DNA from: Sphingomonas sp. BGYR3
GTDB taxonomy: Bacteria > Pseudomonadota > Alphaproteobacteria > Sphingomonadales > Sphingomonadaceae
Direction: 5' to 3'
Assembly: GCF_025153455.1 (NCBI RefSeq)
Contig: NZ_JANZNT010000001.1
Location: 1,116,001 to 1,180,000 of the forward strand
DNA: 64,000 nucleotides
The notes beneath the pieces were generated by a model that searched no databases, was not told where the DNA came from, and worked only from the letters and a program-made list of their open reading frames with translations. Positions 34,914 to 43,568 of the stretch are shown in pieces; positions within the stretch are counted from its first letter, which is position 1; every line of letters starts with the position of its first letter. A program made the translations under genes and the position numbers.

Positions 34914-36362
34914 TCAGGCGGCGACGCGTTCCGGCGAGCGGTCGCCCGCATCGATGCGATAGGCGCGCTTTACCAGGCCATTGGTCAGTTCATAGGCAAG
35001 GTCTGCCGCTTCCCAATCCTGCAACCGCCCTTCCGCGACAAGCCGCGCCAGAAACGCGCAATCGACGCGGCGGGCGACATCGTGCCGCGCGGGAATGGAC
35101 AGGAAGGCACGGGTATCGTCGTTGAACCCGACCGTGTTGTAGAACCCGGCCGTCTCCGTCGTCATCTCGCGGAACCGGCGCATTCCCTCCGGACTGTCAT
35201 GGAACCACCATGCCGGGCCAAGCTTCAGGCAGGGATAATGCCCGGCCAGCGGCGCCAGTTCGCGGGCATAGGTGCTCTCGTCCAGCGTGAACAGAATGAT
35301 CAACAGCTCGGTCAATGTGCCGAACCGGTCCAGCAACGGGCGCAACGCACGGACATAATCGGTGCGCAGCGGAATATCGGCGCCCTTGTCGCGGCCGTGC
35401 GAGGTGAACAGGCCGTGGTTATGATTGCGGTCGACGCCGGGATGGATTTGCATGACCATCCCGTCCTCGATGCTCATCGCTGCCATTTCGGTCAGCATCT
35501 GCGCGCGGAACAGCTCGGCATCGGCGGCCACCCATTCCCCGCGCGTCACCCGGTCGAACAATGCCTCTGCCTCGGCAGGGGTCAGATTGGCGGTCTGGGC
35601 AGTGATATGGCCGTGATCGGTCGCGGTCGCGCCTGCTGCGCGGAAATCCGCCCGCCGCTTGCGATGAGCGGCCAGATAGCCACGCCACGACCAGACATCC
35701 TCGCCCGTCACCTCGGCAAACCGGTCCATCGCCGGACGGAACGCCTCATGCTCCACATCGATGACGGCATCGGGGCGATAGGTGGTGACGACCCGCCCAC
35801 CCCATCCCGATGCCTGCACGGCGTGATGCGCGGACAGGTCATCCTGCGGCCCTTCGGTGGTGGCCAGAAACCCGATATTGAACCGGTCGAACAGCGCGCG
35901 CGGGCGAAACGCCTCACTGGCCAGCTGCTCGCCGATGCGGTCGAAATACTGGTCGGCGGTCCCGCTATCCAGCGCGACGTCCAGGCCGAACACATTGGCA
36001 AAGACGTGATCCAGCCACATCCGCGACGGCGTGCCGCGGAACAGGTAATAGTGATCGGCAAAGATCCGCCATGCCCGGCGGGGATCGTGTGGCGGCGTGC
36101 CGTTGCGATCCGGCACGCCCAGGTCCGCCAGAGCAATCCCCTGCGAATAGAGCATGCGATAGACATAATGATCGGGCGCCAGGAACAGCTCGGTCGCGCT
36201 CGTCCAGTTGCGGTTGTGCGCAAACCAGCCGGCATCGGTGTGGCCATGCGGACTGATGATCGGCAGACCGGCAATTGTCGAATACAGGTCCCGCGCAATG
36301 GCACGGGTCCGGGTTTCGGCCGGAAACAGGCGATCGGGATCAAGGGTCAGCGGGCGGGTCAT
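34914..36362 (-). CDS. uxaC: Glucuronate isomerase UxaC
   Basis: Converts D-glucuronate to D-fructuronate and D-galacturonate to D-tagaturonate, the first step of hexuronate catabolism. It is 482 residues, a normal length. Amidohydrolase-fold motifs are visible: IISPHGHTDAGWFA near residue 35, MWLDHVFANVFGL, IHPGVDRNHNHGLFTSHGRD and KLGPAWWFHDSPEGMRRFRE. No other uronate genes (uxaA/B, kdgK, uxuR) lie in the window, so it stands alone between the metal receptor and the flotillin operon. Confidence 0.94.
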   Translation of the reverse strand: MTRPLTLDPDRLFPAETRTRAIARDLYSTIAGLPIISPHGHTDAGWFAHNRNWTSATELFLAPDHYVYRMLYSQGIALADLGVPDRNGTPPHDPRRAWRIFADHYYLFRGTPSRMWLDHVFANVFGLDVALDSGTADQYFDRIGEQLASEAFRPRALFDRFNIGFLATTEGPQDDLSAHHAVQASGWGGRVVTTYRPDAVIDVEHEAFRPAMDRFAEVTGEDVWSWRGYLAAHRKRRADFRAAGATATDHGHITAQTANLTPAEAEALFDRVTRGEWVAADAELFRAQMLTEMAAMSIEDGMVMQIHPGVDRNHNHGLFTSHGRDKGADIPLRTDYVRALRPLLDRFGTLTELLIILFTLDESTYARELAPLAGHYPCLKLGPAWWFHDSPEGMRRFREMTTETAGFYNTVGFNDDTRAFLSIPARHDVARRVDCAFLARLVAEGRLQDWEAADLAYELTNGLVKRAYRIDAGDRSPERVAA

Positions 36363-36505
36363 GACAGTCCCTGCAGAATGATAGCGGTCACCATGGCCTT
36401 AGAACGGACGTTCGAGTCGATTGCAAGTCGCGGAGGGCAGGAATGCAGCAAACCCACCCTGCCCCCGGTGCGAATGACGCTGCGGCCCAACGCCCGTGCC
36501 CAAGG

Positions 36506-38230
36506 TCAGGCCGGTTCGCCGACATCCTTGCCGTCGCCGGCGATCACGCCGCCGCCTTGAACGGCAGCTGATTGCGCCGAAGTCGTCGCCACCGCTCCCT
36601 TGGCGAGGCTGTCCAGCGTGCTGCCGTCAAAACCCAGCTCGCGCATCAATCCGTCAAGTACCGGTGCCTGAGCCCGATATCGCAACGCCGCCGCGACCGC
36701 AGAATTGGCGAGGTTGCCGTCACCCGTGTCGTGCCCGCCGCCACCATTGCCACCACCGGTATTCAGGCCATCGACCTGCACGATCCGGATGCTGTCGATC
36801 GCTTCCATGGGCTTCACCGATTCCCGTACCATTTCCGGCAGCACCTTCAGCAGGGCGAGTTTGGTCTGAAGCGAAATCTGATCGGACGACAACAGATTGG
36901 CGGCTTCGTTGACCGCACGCTGACCGGCTGCCTCGACCTCGAACCGCACGCGATCCGCCTCTGCCTTCAGCTTCGCGGCCTCTGCCTCGCCTTCGGCCAG
37001 CAATCGCGCTGCCTCTGCCCTGTCGGCGGCTGCCTGTTTCTCCGCTTCGGCCTGAACGCGCGTGCCGATGGCCTGGCGCTCGGCCTCCCGTGCGGCATCA
37101 ATCAACTCGATCCGCTTGGTTCGCTCCGCGATTTCCGTTTCGCGGGATGTGCTGACCTGTTCTTCGGCGGCCACAGCCTTTGCGCGAGCTTCATCTGCCT
37201 GAGCCTTTGCCTGGCTTTCTTCGCGGCTCTTGTTCTGCACCGCGATCTGCTGTTCCTGCCGCGCCAGTTCCAACGCCTGTTCCTGCGCGATCCGCGCTTC
37301 CTTCACCGCACGATCAGCCTCGATCTGCTGGCTGTCGATCTGCTTTTTCGCTTCGATCCGCGCCTGCTCGGCCTCGCGCTGACGAATGGCCTGTTCGCGC
37401 GCCACTTCGGACGACTGTTCGGCGCGCTTCATCTCGATCTCGCGTTCCTGCTCCAGCCGGGCAAATTCGGTATCCCGTCCGATCAGGAACGACTGACGCG
37501 ACGCTTCCAGATTCTTCGTCTCGATCTGGACACGCGTGTCCTGCTCGATGTCGTTGCGCGCCTTTTTGCGCAATTCGATCTGCTCGGTCAGCTTTGTCAG
37601 GCCCTCGGCGTCGAACGCATTGTTGGCATTGAAATGCTCGATGCTCGTCTGGTCCAGCCCGGTCAGCGACACGCTCTCCAGTTCCAGCCCGTTCATGGCC
37701 AGATCAGCAGACGAAACCTGCTGCACCTTCTGCACAAAGTCGCTGCGCTGCTCGTGCAACTGCGCCATGGTCATTCCGGCCGCTACCGAGCGCAATGCGT
37801 CGACAAACTTGCCCTCGACCAGTTCCTTCAGCGCATCTGGGTTCATCGTGCGCATGCCCAAGGTCTGGGCAGCAATCGCAATCGACTGGCCGTCCGGCTT
37901 TACCCGAACATAGAATTCGGCCTTCACATCAATCCGCAGCCGATCGAGCGTAATCAACGCATCCGCATTCTTTCGCTCCACCGCCAGCCGCACCGTGTTC
38001 ATGTTGACGGGCATGGTTTCGTGAAACACGGGCAGGACAAGCGCGCCGCCGTTCATCACCACCTTTTCGCCGCCCATGCCGGTCCGGACAAAGGCGATCT
38101 CCTTGGATGCGCGGCGATACAGGCGCGCCAGCATCACGCCGATGATGATCAGGGCAAGAAGGACGATACCGACGGGCAGGCCGATATTGATCAGCGCGCT
38201 GCCGGTGGACGCCGGAACAAGTTCACCCAT
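36506..38230 (-). CDS. Flotillin family protein (YqiK-like)
   Basis: Membrane-scaffolding SPFH protein of 574 residues. A single N-terminal helix (IGLPVGIVLLALIIIGVMLA) precedes the SPFH/Band-7 domain (VMNGGALVLPVFHETMPVNM ... VKAEFYVRVKPD, residues about 55-200). A long Ala/Glu/Gln/Arg coiled coil (about 215-420) and a Gly-rich, disordered C-terminal tail (GGGNGGGGHDTGDGN) follow. It forms an operon with the YqiJ-like gene, 2 nt away, the standard pairing for membrane microdomain function and stress resistance. Confidence 0.92.
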   Translation of the reverse strand: MGELVPASTGSALINIGLPVGIVLLALIIIGVMLARLYRRASKEIAFVRTGMGGEKVVMNGGALVLPVFHETMPVNMNTVRLAVERKNADALITLDRLRIDVKAEFYVRVKPDGQSIAIAAQTLGMRTMNPDALKELVEGKFVDALRSVAAGMTMAQLHEQRSDFVQKVQQVSSADLAMNGLELESVSLTGLDQTSIEHFNANNAFDAEGLTKLTEQIELRKKARNDIEQDTRVQIETKNLEASRQSFLIGRDTEFARLEQEREIEMKRAEQSSEVAREQAIRQREAEQARIEAKKQIDSQQIEADRAVKEARIAQEQALELARQEQQIAVQNKSREESQAKAQADEARAKAVAAEEQVSTSRETEIAERTKRIELIDAAREAERQAIGTRVQAEAEKQAAADRAEAARLLAEGEAEAAKLKAEADRVRFEVEAAGQRAVNEAANLLSSDQISLQTKLALLKVLPEMVRESVKPMEAIDSIRIVQVDGLNTGGGNGGGGHDTGDGNLANSAVAAALRYRAQAPVLDGLMRELGFDGSTLDSLAKGAVATTSAQSAAVQGGGVIAGDGKDVGEPA

Positions 38231-38232
38231 GA

Positions 38233-38841
38233 CTAACCTCCAAGGTGCGGCAGACGATGGTCGCCGCGTGAAATGGCGCGAAAGACCTGACCTTCGCGGC
38301 GAACGATCAGGACATGCTCGCCCTGCTCGAAATGCACGCCGGGATTGTCAGGCTCGACCATCAGATAATGCTCCTGACCAAACCGGTCCTCGGCCCTGGC
38401 CCGGGCAGGAGAGCCTTGACGAGCGGTTCCGACCACGATGGTTGCCGTCCCGCCGATCAGGTCATCCGTGTCGATCGCGGTCGTCAGGTCGCCCGGCAGC
38501 ACCCGACCCAGCAAGCCGGCGCTGCCGCGCAGCATTGCCAGACTGGCGGTCGCTGCCACGGGAACAGCGATCCAGCCGCTCAGCGGTTGCCCGAGCGCTG
38601 CTGCGACAAGCTGCTGACCGATCAGCCCGATCAGGCCGAACAGCGCCAGGAACAGGACGATCAGGATCATGATCGGCACTCTGCCGACGCCAAGCCATGC
38701 CAGCGCATCGGGCAGATCGCTGTCGACGTCGAGATCCATGCCGTCAGCAAAGCCCAGTGCCCGCACCAGACCAAGCGCAAGCATCAATGCAAGCGCGCCG
38801 GAAAAAGCGATGTTGTCTGGCGCAAGCATTGACGAAATCAC
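38233..38841 (-). CDS. YqiJ-like OB-fold membrane protein (NfeD-related)
   Basis: Partner of the YqiK flotillin. About 202 residues: two or three membrane segments (FSGALALMLALGLV, VPIMILIVLFLALFGLIGLI, WIAVPVAATASLAML), then a cytosolic OB-fold end with GGTATIVVGTARQGSPARAR and RFGQEHYLMVEPDNPGVHF. GTG 38841 (after GGGGGG) or ATG 38829 could be the start; the frame extends to GTG 38865. It is the first gene of the two-gene operon. Confidence 0.85.
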   Translation of the reverse strand: MISSMLAPDNIAFSGALALMLALGLVRALGFADGMDLDVDSDLPDALAWLGVGRVPIMILIVLFLALFGLIGLIGQQLVAAALGQPLSGWIAVPVAATASLAMLRGSAGLLGRVLPGDLTTAIDTDDLIGGTATIVVGTARQGSPARARAEDRFGQEHYLMVEPDNPGVHFEQGEHVLIVRREGQVFRAISRGDHRLPHLGG

Positions 38842-38913
38842 GCAAACCCCCCGACGATTCGACACTCAATTTAGGGGAAGATCAGATTTTTTATCTAGCG
38901 AAATCGGTTCGCA

Positions 38914-39912
38914 TCATTGCATCGTCAGCACGATTTTGCCGATATGGTTGCCCGCTTCCATCCGGCGGTGCGCGTCCGCTGCCTGCTCCAGCGGAAAGCG
39001 GCGGTCGATCACGGGTTTCAGCCGCCCTTCCCGAACCAGTGGCCACACGGTGCGGAACAGTTCGTCGCATACCAGCGCCTTGAAACTGGCATCGCGTGCC
39101 CGCAGCGTCGATCCGGTCAGCGTGAGGCGGCGGCGCATCACCTCGAACACCGGGATGGTCGCCATCGCGCCGCCCTGCACCGCGATCGACACATGGCGGC
39201 CGTCATCGGCCAGGCAGGCGATGTTGCGGGCAACATAATCGCCGCCCACCATGTCCAGCACCACATGAACACCGCGTCCACCGGTGATGTCCCTGACCCG
39301 GTCCACAAAATCCTCGGTCCGGTAATTGATCGCATGATGCGCGCCCAGCGACAGGGCGGCCGCGACCTTGTCGTCCGATCCGCAGGTGACGATCACGGTC
39401 AGCCCGAACAGCCGGGCCAGCTGGATCGCCATGGTGCCGATGCCCGACGTGCCGCCATGGATCAGCACCCGGTCGCCCTCTGCCGCATAGGCGCGCTCGA
39501 ACAGGTTGGTCCACACGGTGAACAGCGTTTCGGGCATTGCCGCTGCCTCGTCCATCGACAGAGAATCCGGCACGGGCAGGCACTGGCCAAGCGGGGCGAC
39601 GGCATAGTCGGCATAACCGCCGCCACCGATCAGGGCGCAGACCGGCTGATCGATCCATTCCGACCCGACATCGGAACCCAGCGCGACAATGTGTCCGGCG
39701 ATTTCCAGTCCCGGGATGCTCGGCGCGCCCGGCGGCGGCGGATACATTCCCCGGCGCTGCAGGACATCGGGCCGGTTCACCCCGGCCGCCGCGACCCGGA
39801 TCAGGACTTCGCCCGGTTGAGGTTGCGGTACCGGCCGTTCGACGATGGCCAGCACCTCCGGCCCGCCTGCGGTGGCAGGGTCGATCGCTCGCATCACTTC
39901 GGGAATCGCCAT
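38914..39912 (-). CDS. NAD(P)H-quinone oxidoreductase (PIG3/QOR family)
   Basis: Zinc-independent medium-chain reductase of 332 residues that reduces quinones with NADPH. GroES-like N-terminal domain (AGVNRPDVLQRRGMYPPPPG, IPGLEIAGHIV), Rossmann motif RVLIHGGTSGIGTMAIQLAR, then GGRGVHVVLDMVGG and the C-terminal RRLTLTGSTLRARDASFKA typical of the PIG3 subgroup. It is divergent from the DUF1192 gene with a 197-nt gap that shows no distinct site. Confidence 0.92.
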   Translation of the reverse strand: MAIPEVMRAIDPATAGGPEVLAIVERPVPQPQPGEVLIRVAAAGVNRPDVLQRRGMYPPPPGAPSIPGLEIAGHIVALGSDVGSEWIDQPVCALIGGGGYADYAVAPLGQCLPVPDSLSMDEAAAMPETLFTVWTNLFERAYAAEGDRVLIHGGTSGIGTMAIQLARLFGLTVIVTCGSDDKVAAALSLGAHHAINYRTEDFVDRVRDITGGRGVHVVLDMVGGDYVARNIACLADDGRHVSIAVQGGAMATIPVFEVMRRRLTLTGSTLRARDASFKALVCDELFRTVWPLVREGRLKPVIDRRFPLEQAADAHRRMEAGNHIGKIVLTMQ

Positions 39913-40109
39913 ACCGGTATTCAGCTCCCCCCGGGCGCCGGCGCGCGGCCGCCATGTCGCGCCGCGCTGGTCCCGCCAGCCCGCTTACGCTTGCGCCCGG
40001 CGGCGGGTCAACCGCCACGGACGCGATAATCGGGGGCATCCGCGCGACCAGCGGAAAATTCCCCCCGGCGACGTTGACACGGGCAGGCAGGCGGGCGAGC
40101 ATCCGCGCC

Positions 40110-40307
40110 ATGGATATGGACGATCTTCCCCGCGCCCGCCCGGGCGACCTGATCGACCAGCTGGCGCGCCAGGATCTGGACCCGCTTTCCGTGGCCGAGC
40201 TGGACGAGCGCATCGCCGCGCTTGAGGCAGAGGTTGCACGGGTCCGCGCGCACAAGGCGCGAGCGGTCAGTCACCGCGCCGTTGCAGACAGTTTATTCAA
40301 GCGATGA
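40110..40307 (+). CDS. DUF1192 family small protein
   Basis: A 65-residue protein of the alphaproteobacterial DUF1192 family: DDLPRARPGDLIDQLARQDL, then LSVAELDERIAALEAEVARV, an amphipathic heptad-bearing helix, ending ADSLFKR. It is probably a short coiled-coil protein of unknown function. ATG 40110; ATG 40116 is also in frame. It precedes clpA by 133 nt, where clpS is often found in related genomes. Confidence 0.82.
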   Translation: MDMDDLPRARPGDLIDQLARQDLDPLSVAELDERIAALEAEVARVRAHKARAVSHRAVADSLFKR

Positions 40308-40440
40308 ACATGATCGCACCGGACCCGACCCCGTCGTCGCGCATCCGGTGCAGGGGCACCCCGCTTGATGACCGGCCCCACAATCCCGACATAGGGTTTG
40401 CGGGGCCAGCGTCCCACCGCCCCGCCTGGAGTAATGAATA

Positions 40441-42765
40441 ATGCCGTCCTTTGCCTCTGCCCTGGAATCCACGCTGCACAAGGCGCTGGAGGCCGCGTCC
40501 GCGCGCCGCCACGAATATGCAACGCTGGAGCATCTTCTGCTGGCGCTGATCGACGACGAGCACGCATCAAAGGTGATGAGCGCGTGCGGCGTCGATCTGG
40601 GCGACCTGAAGGCGACGGTGGCGAAATATCTGGATACCGAGCTTGAGGCGCTGAAGGTCGATACACAAACCGATCCGTCGCCCACCAGCGGGTTCCAGCG
40701 TGTCGTCCAGCGCGCGATCCTGCACGTCCAGTCCTCTGGCCGGGACGAAGTCACCGGCGCCAATGTGCTGGTCGCCCTGTTCAGCGAACGCGAGAGCTAT
40801 GCCGTCTATTTCCTGCAGCAGCAGGACATGAGCCGGCTGGATGCGGTCAGCTATATCAGCCACGGCGTCGGCAAGGGCGGCACCCCCGCCGAAAGCCGCG
40901 AGGTGAAGGGCGCGGCCGAGGAGGAGAAATCGGCCAAGCAGGAACAGAAAAGCGGCAAGGGCGAAAGCGCGCTCAAGCAGTTCTGCGTCGACCTCAATGA
41001 AAAGGCGAAGAACGGCAAGGTCGATCCGCTGATCGGCCGCGGGCCAGAGGTCGACCGCACGGTCCAGATCCTGTGCCGCCGGTCCAAGAACAACCCGCTC
41101 TATGTCGGCGATCCGGGCGTCGGCAAGACCGCGATTGCAGAGGGCCTGGCCCGCAAGATCGTCGAGGGCGACGTTCCCGACGTGCTGAAGCCGGCCGTCA
41201 TCTATTCGCTCGACATGGGCGCGCTGCTGGCCGGCACCCGCTATCGCGGCGATTTCGAGGAGCGGTTGAAGCAGGTCGTCTCCGAACTGGAAAAGCTGCC
41301 CCATGCGGTGCTGTTCATTGACGAGATTCACACCGTCATCGGTGCCGGCGCGACCAGCGGCGGGGCGATGGATGCGTCCAACCTTTTGAAGCCCGCACTG
41401 TCGGGCGGATCGATCCGCTGCATCGGCTCCACCACCTACAAGGAGTTTCGCAACCACTTCGAAAAGGACCGCGCCTTGCTGCGCCGGTTCCAGAAGATCG
41501 ACGTGAACGAACCGACGGTCGAGGACACCATCAAGATCCTGGCCGGCCTGCGTTCGGCGTTCGAGGAGCATCATTCGGTCAAGTACACGCCCGACGCGAT
41601 CAAGGCCGCGGTCGAGCTGTCCAGCCGGTACATCAACGACCGCAAATTGCCCGACAAGGCGATCGACGTGATCGACGAGGTTGGCGCGATGCAGATGCTG
41701 GTGCCGCCGTCGAAGCGGAAAAAGACGATCACCGTCAAGGAGATCGAACAGGTGATCGCCACCATGGCGCGCATCCCGCCGAAAACGGTCAGCACCGACG
41801 ACACCCGCGTGCTCGCCAATCTGGAAACCGACCTGAAGCGGGTCGTGTTCGGCCAGGACAAGGCGATCGAGGTCCTGTCATCGGCCATCAAGCTGAGCCG
41901 TGCGGGCCTGCGCGAACTGGAAAAGCCGATCGGCAATTACCTGTTCAGCGGCCCGACCGGTGTCGGCAAGACGGAAGTGGCGAAGCAGCTGGCCGAATTG
42001 CTCGGCATTCCGCTGCAGCGGTTCGACATGTCCGAATATATGGAACGCCATTCGGTCAGCCGGCTGATCGGTGCGCCTCCGGGCTATGTCGGCTATGATC
42101 AGGGCGGCCTTCTGACCGATGCCGTCGATCAGAACCCGCACAGCGTGCTGCTGCTGGACGAAATCGAAAAGGCGCATCCCGATCTGTTCAACATCCTGCT
42201 TCAGGTGATGGACAACGGAAAGCTGACCGATCACCACGGCAAGACGGTGGATTTCCGCAACACCATCCTGATCATGACGACCAATGCCGGTGCATCCGAC
42301 ATGGCCCGCGAAAGCATCGGGTTCGGCGAGTTCACGCGCGAGGATGTGCAGGAGGACGCGGTCAAGAAGCTGTTCACGCCGGAATTCCGCAACCGCCTGG
42401 ATGCGATCGTGCCGTTCGGCTATCTGCCGCCGGAAGTGGTCGCGCGCGTCGTGGACAAGTTCATTCTGCAGCTGGAGTTGCAGCTGTCGGATCGCGGCGT
42501 CCACATTCATCTGGACGATGCGGCCAAGGCGTGGCTGACCGAGCGGGGCTATGACAAGCTGTATGGCGCGCGCCCGATGGGCCGCCTTATCCAGGAAAAG
42601 ATCAAGCAGCCGCTGGCCGAGGAACTGCTGTTCGGCAAGCTGGTCCATGGCGGCGAGGTCAGCGTGAAGCTGAAGGACGGGGCGCTGGCCTTTGAAATGG
42701 TCCCCGCCCCGCCCCGCAAGTCCAAGCGCAAGGGCGGCCGCAAATCCGCCCCGACCGAGGCCTAA
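40441..42765 (+). CDS. clpA: ATP-dependent Clp protease ATP-binding subunit ClpA
   Basis: AAA+ unfoldase for ClpP, 774 residues. Double Clp-N repeat (ALEAASARRHEYATLEHLLL, VQRAILHVQSSGRDEVTGAN), a Lys/Glu-rich linker at about residues 155-180, first Walker A VGDPGVGKTAIAEGLARKI, Walker B VLFIDEIHTVIGAG, second Walker A FSGPTGVGKTEVAKQLAELL and Walker B LLLDEIEKAHPD. It lacks the ClpB middle coiled coil. The C-terminus is Lys/Arg-rich. A terminator follows at 42815. Confidence 0.95.
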   Translation: MPSFASALESTLHKALEAASARRHEYATLEHLLLALIDDEHASKVMSACGVDLGDLKATVAKYLDTELEALKVDTQTDPSPTSGFQRVVQRAILHVQSSGRDEVTGANVLVALFSERESYAVYFLQQQDMSRLDAVSYISHGVGKGGTPAESREVKGAAEEEKSAKQEQKSGKGESALKQFCVDLNEKAKNGKVDPLIGRGPEVDRTVQILCRRSKNNPLYVGDPGVGKTAIAEGLARKIVEGDVPDVLKPAVIYSLDMGALLAGTRYRGDFEERLKQVVSELEKLPHAVLFIDEIHTVIGAGATSGGAMDASNLLKPALSGGSIRCIGSTTYKEFRNHFEKDRALLRRFQKIDVNEPTVEDTIKILAGLRSAFEEHHSVKYTPDAIKAAVELSSRYINDRKLPDKAIDVIDEVGAMQMLVPPSKRKKTITVKEIEQVIATMARIPPKTVSTDDTRVLANLETDLKRVVFGQDKAIEVLSSAIKLSRAGLRELEKPIGNYLFSGPTGVGKTEVAKQLAELLGIPLQRFDMSEYMERHSVSRLIGAPPGYVGYDQGGLLTDAVDQNPHSVLLLDEIEKAHPDLFNILLQVMDNGKLTDHHGKTVDFRNTILIMTTNAGASDMARESIGFGEFTREDVQEDAVKKLFTPEFRNRLDAIVPFGYLPPEVVARVVDKFILQLELQLSDRGVHIHLDDAAKAWLTERGYDKLYGARPMGRLIQEKIKQPLAEELLFGKLVHGGEVSVKLKDGALAFEMVPAPPRKSKRKGGRKSAPTEA

Positions 42766-42814
42766 TCCGATCAGACAGGCTCTGGCCGGACCGTCTCTGG
42801 TTACTCAGGCAAAG

Positions 42815-42851
42815 AAAAAACCCCGGCAGGCCACCGCCCGCCGGGGTTTTT
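42815..42851. terminator. Bidirectional intrinsic terminator between clpA and urcA-like gene
   Basis: Stem AAAAACCCCGGC (42816-42827) pairs with GCCGGGGTTTTT (42840-42851). It has A-runs on one side and T-runs on the other, so it can terminate both converging genes. Confidence 0.9.
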
Positions 42852-42873
42852 GATTTCCGATCCGCAGCCGGGA

Positions 42874-43191
42874 TCAGCGCATCATCGACATCACCTCGAC
42901 CGAACCGGCGCCGCCGTTCAGACGACCCAGCTTGGCCTCGGCATCCGCGCGCGCTTCGGCAACGCAGCCTTCGGCCGTGATCTGCTCGGCATCGGTCTGC
43001 TTGCCATAGGCGCGGCACATCCGGCGGATGGCGGTGCCCAGGCGATCGTTCAGCACTACCCGATCGGCGGCGCTGGTCAGGTTCAGGTCTGCAAAATGGA
43101 CGGTCGTCGAAACGACACGCTGTTCAGCCGTGGCTGGAACAGCCGTCGCCGCCGCGGCGGCAGCCACGGCGAGCAAAAGGGTACGGGTCAT
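42874..43191 (-). CDS. UrcA family protein
   Basis: Small exported protein of 105 residues: signal peptide MTRTLLLAVAAAAAATAVPA cleaved near TAEQ, then VVSTTVHFADLNLTSAADRV, the UrcA signature, and two Cys (RRMCRAYG, AEGCVAEARA) likely bridged. Function unknown; common in sphingomonads and xanthomonads. ATG 43191 follows AGGAG by 9 nt; an in-frame TTG 43200 is less likely. Confidence 0.87.
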   Translation of the reverse strand: MTRTLLLAVAAAAAATAVPATAEQRVVSTTVHFADLNLTSAADRVVLNDRLGTAIRRMCRAYGKQTDAEQITAEGCVAEARADAEAKLGRLNGGAGSVEVMSMMR

Positions 43192-43568
43192 GTTCCTCAA
43201 CTCCTGCGTCTGCGAAATTCTTTTTTGTCTACGCCGCGCCGGCTGTTTGCCTGATCGCGTCGTGCCATTGAACGCGGCCCGGCTGTTGCCGGTTCCACCC
43301 CAATGATGGCAGCGCCATATTCCATCGGTGCCGTGGCTTCTATTGCAAAGGTATCAAGTTGCAGCTGCGAAGAGACTTGGCACCGGCACGCTGTCGATTT
43401 CGATTATACTGACCGGATGGTCGATCCGGGCGGGGCAGATCAACCGACTTGCTTGCCGCCATGAACGGTGCCCGGCCAGATGCTTTCGAGGGCCGTCGGG
43501 AGCGCGCCTGACAATGCTAACTTTCGGATTTACCTAATCTTTGCGAACCCCCGCTATCCTTGCGGTTA
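43192..43568. other. Intergenic region between urcA-like gene and diguanylate cyclase
   Basis: About 370 nt without a credible gene, between divergent genes. A good -10-like TATACT lies at 43405-43410 without a matching -35, and CTGACA (43508-43513) with TACCTA 17 nt later is a weak candidate promoter 30 nt before the cyclase start. Confidence 0.35.

Noticed and set aside
40308..40440. Possible clpS upstream of clpA
   Set aside because: Only 133 nt, with no ClpS-like coding sequence in any frame.
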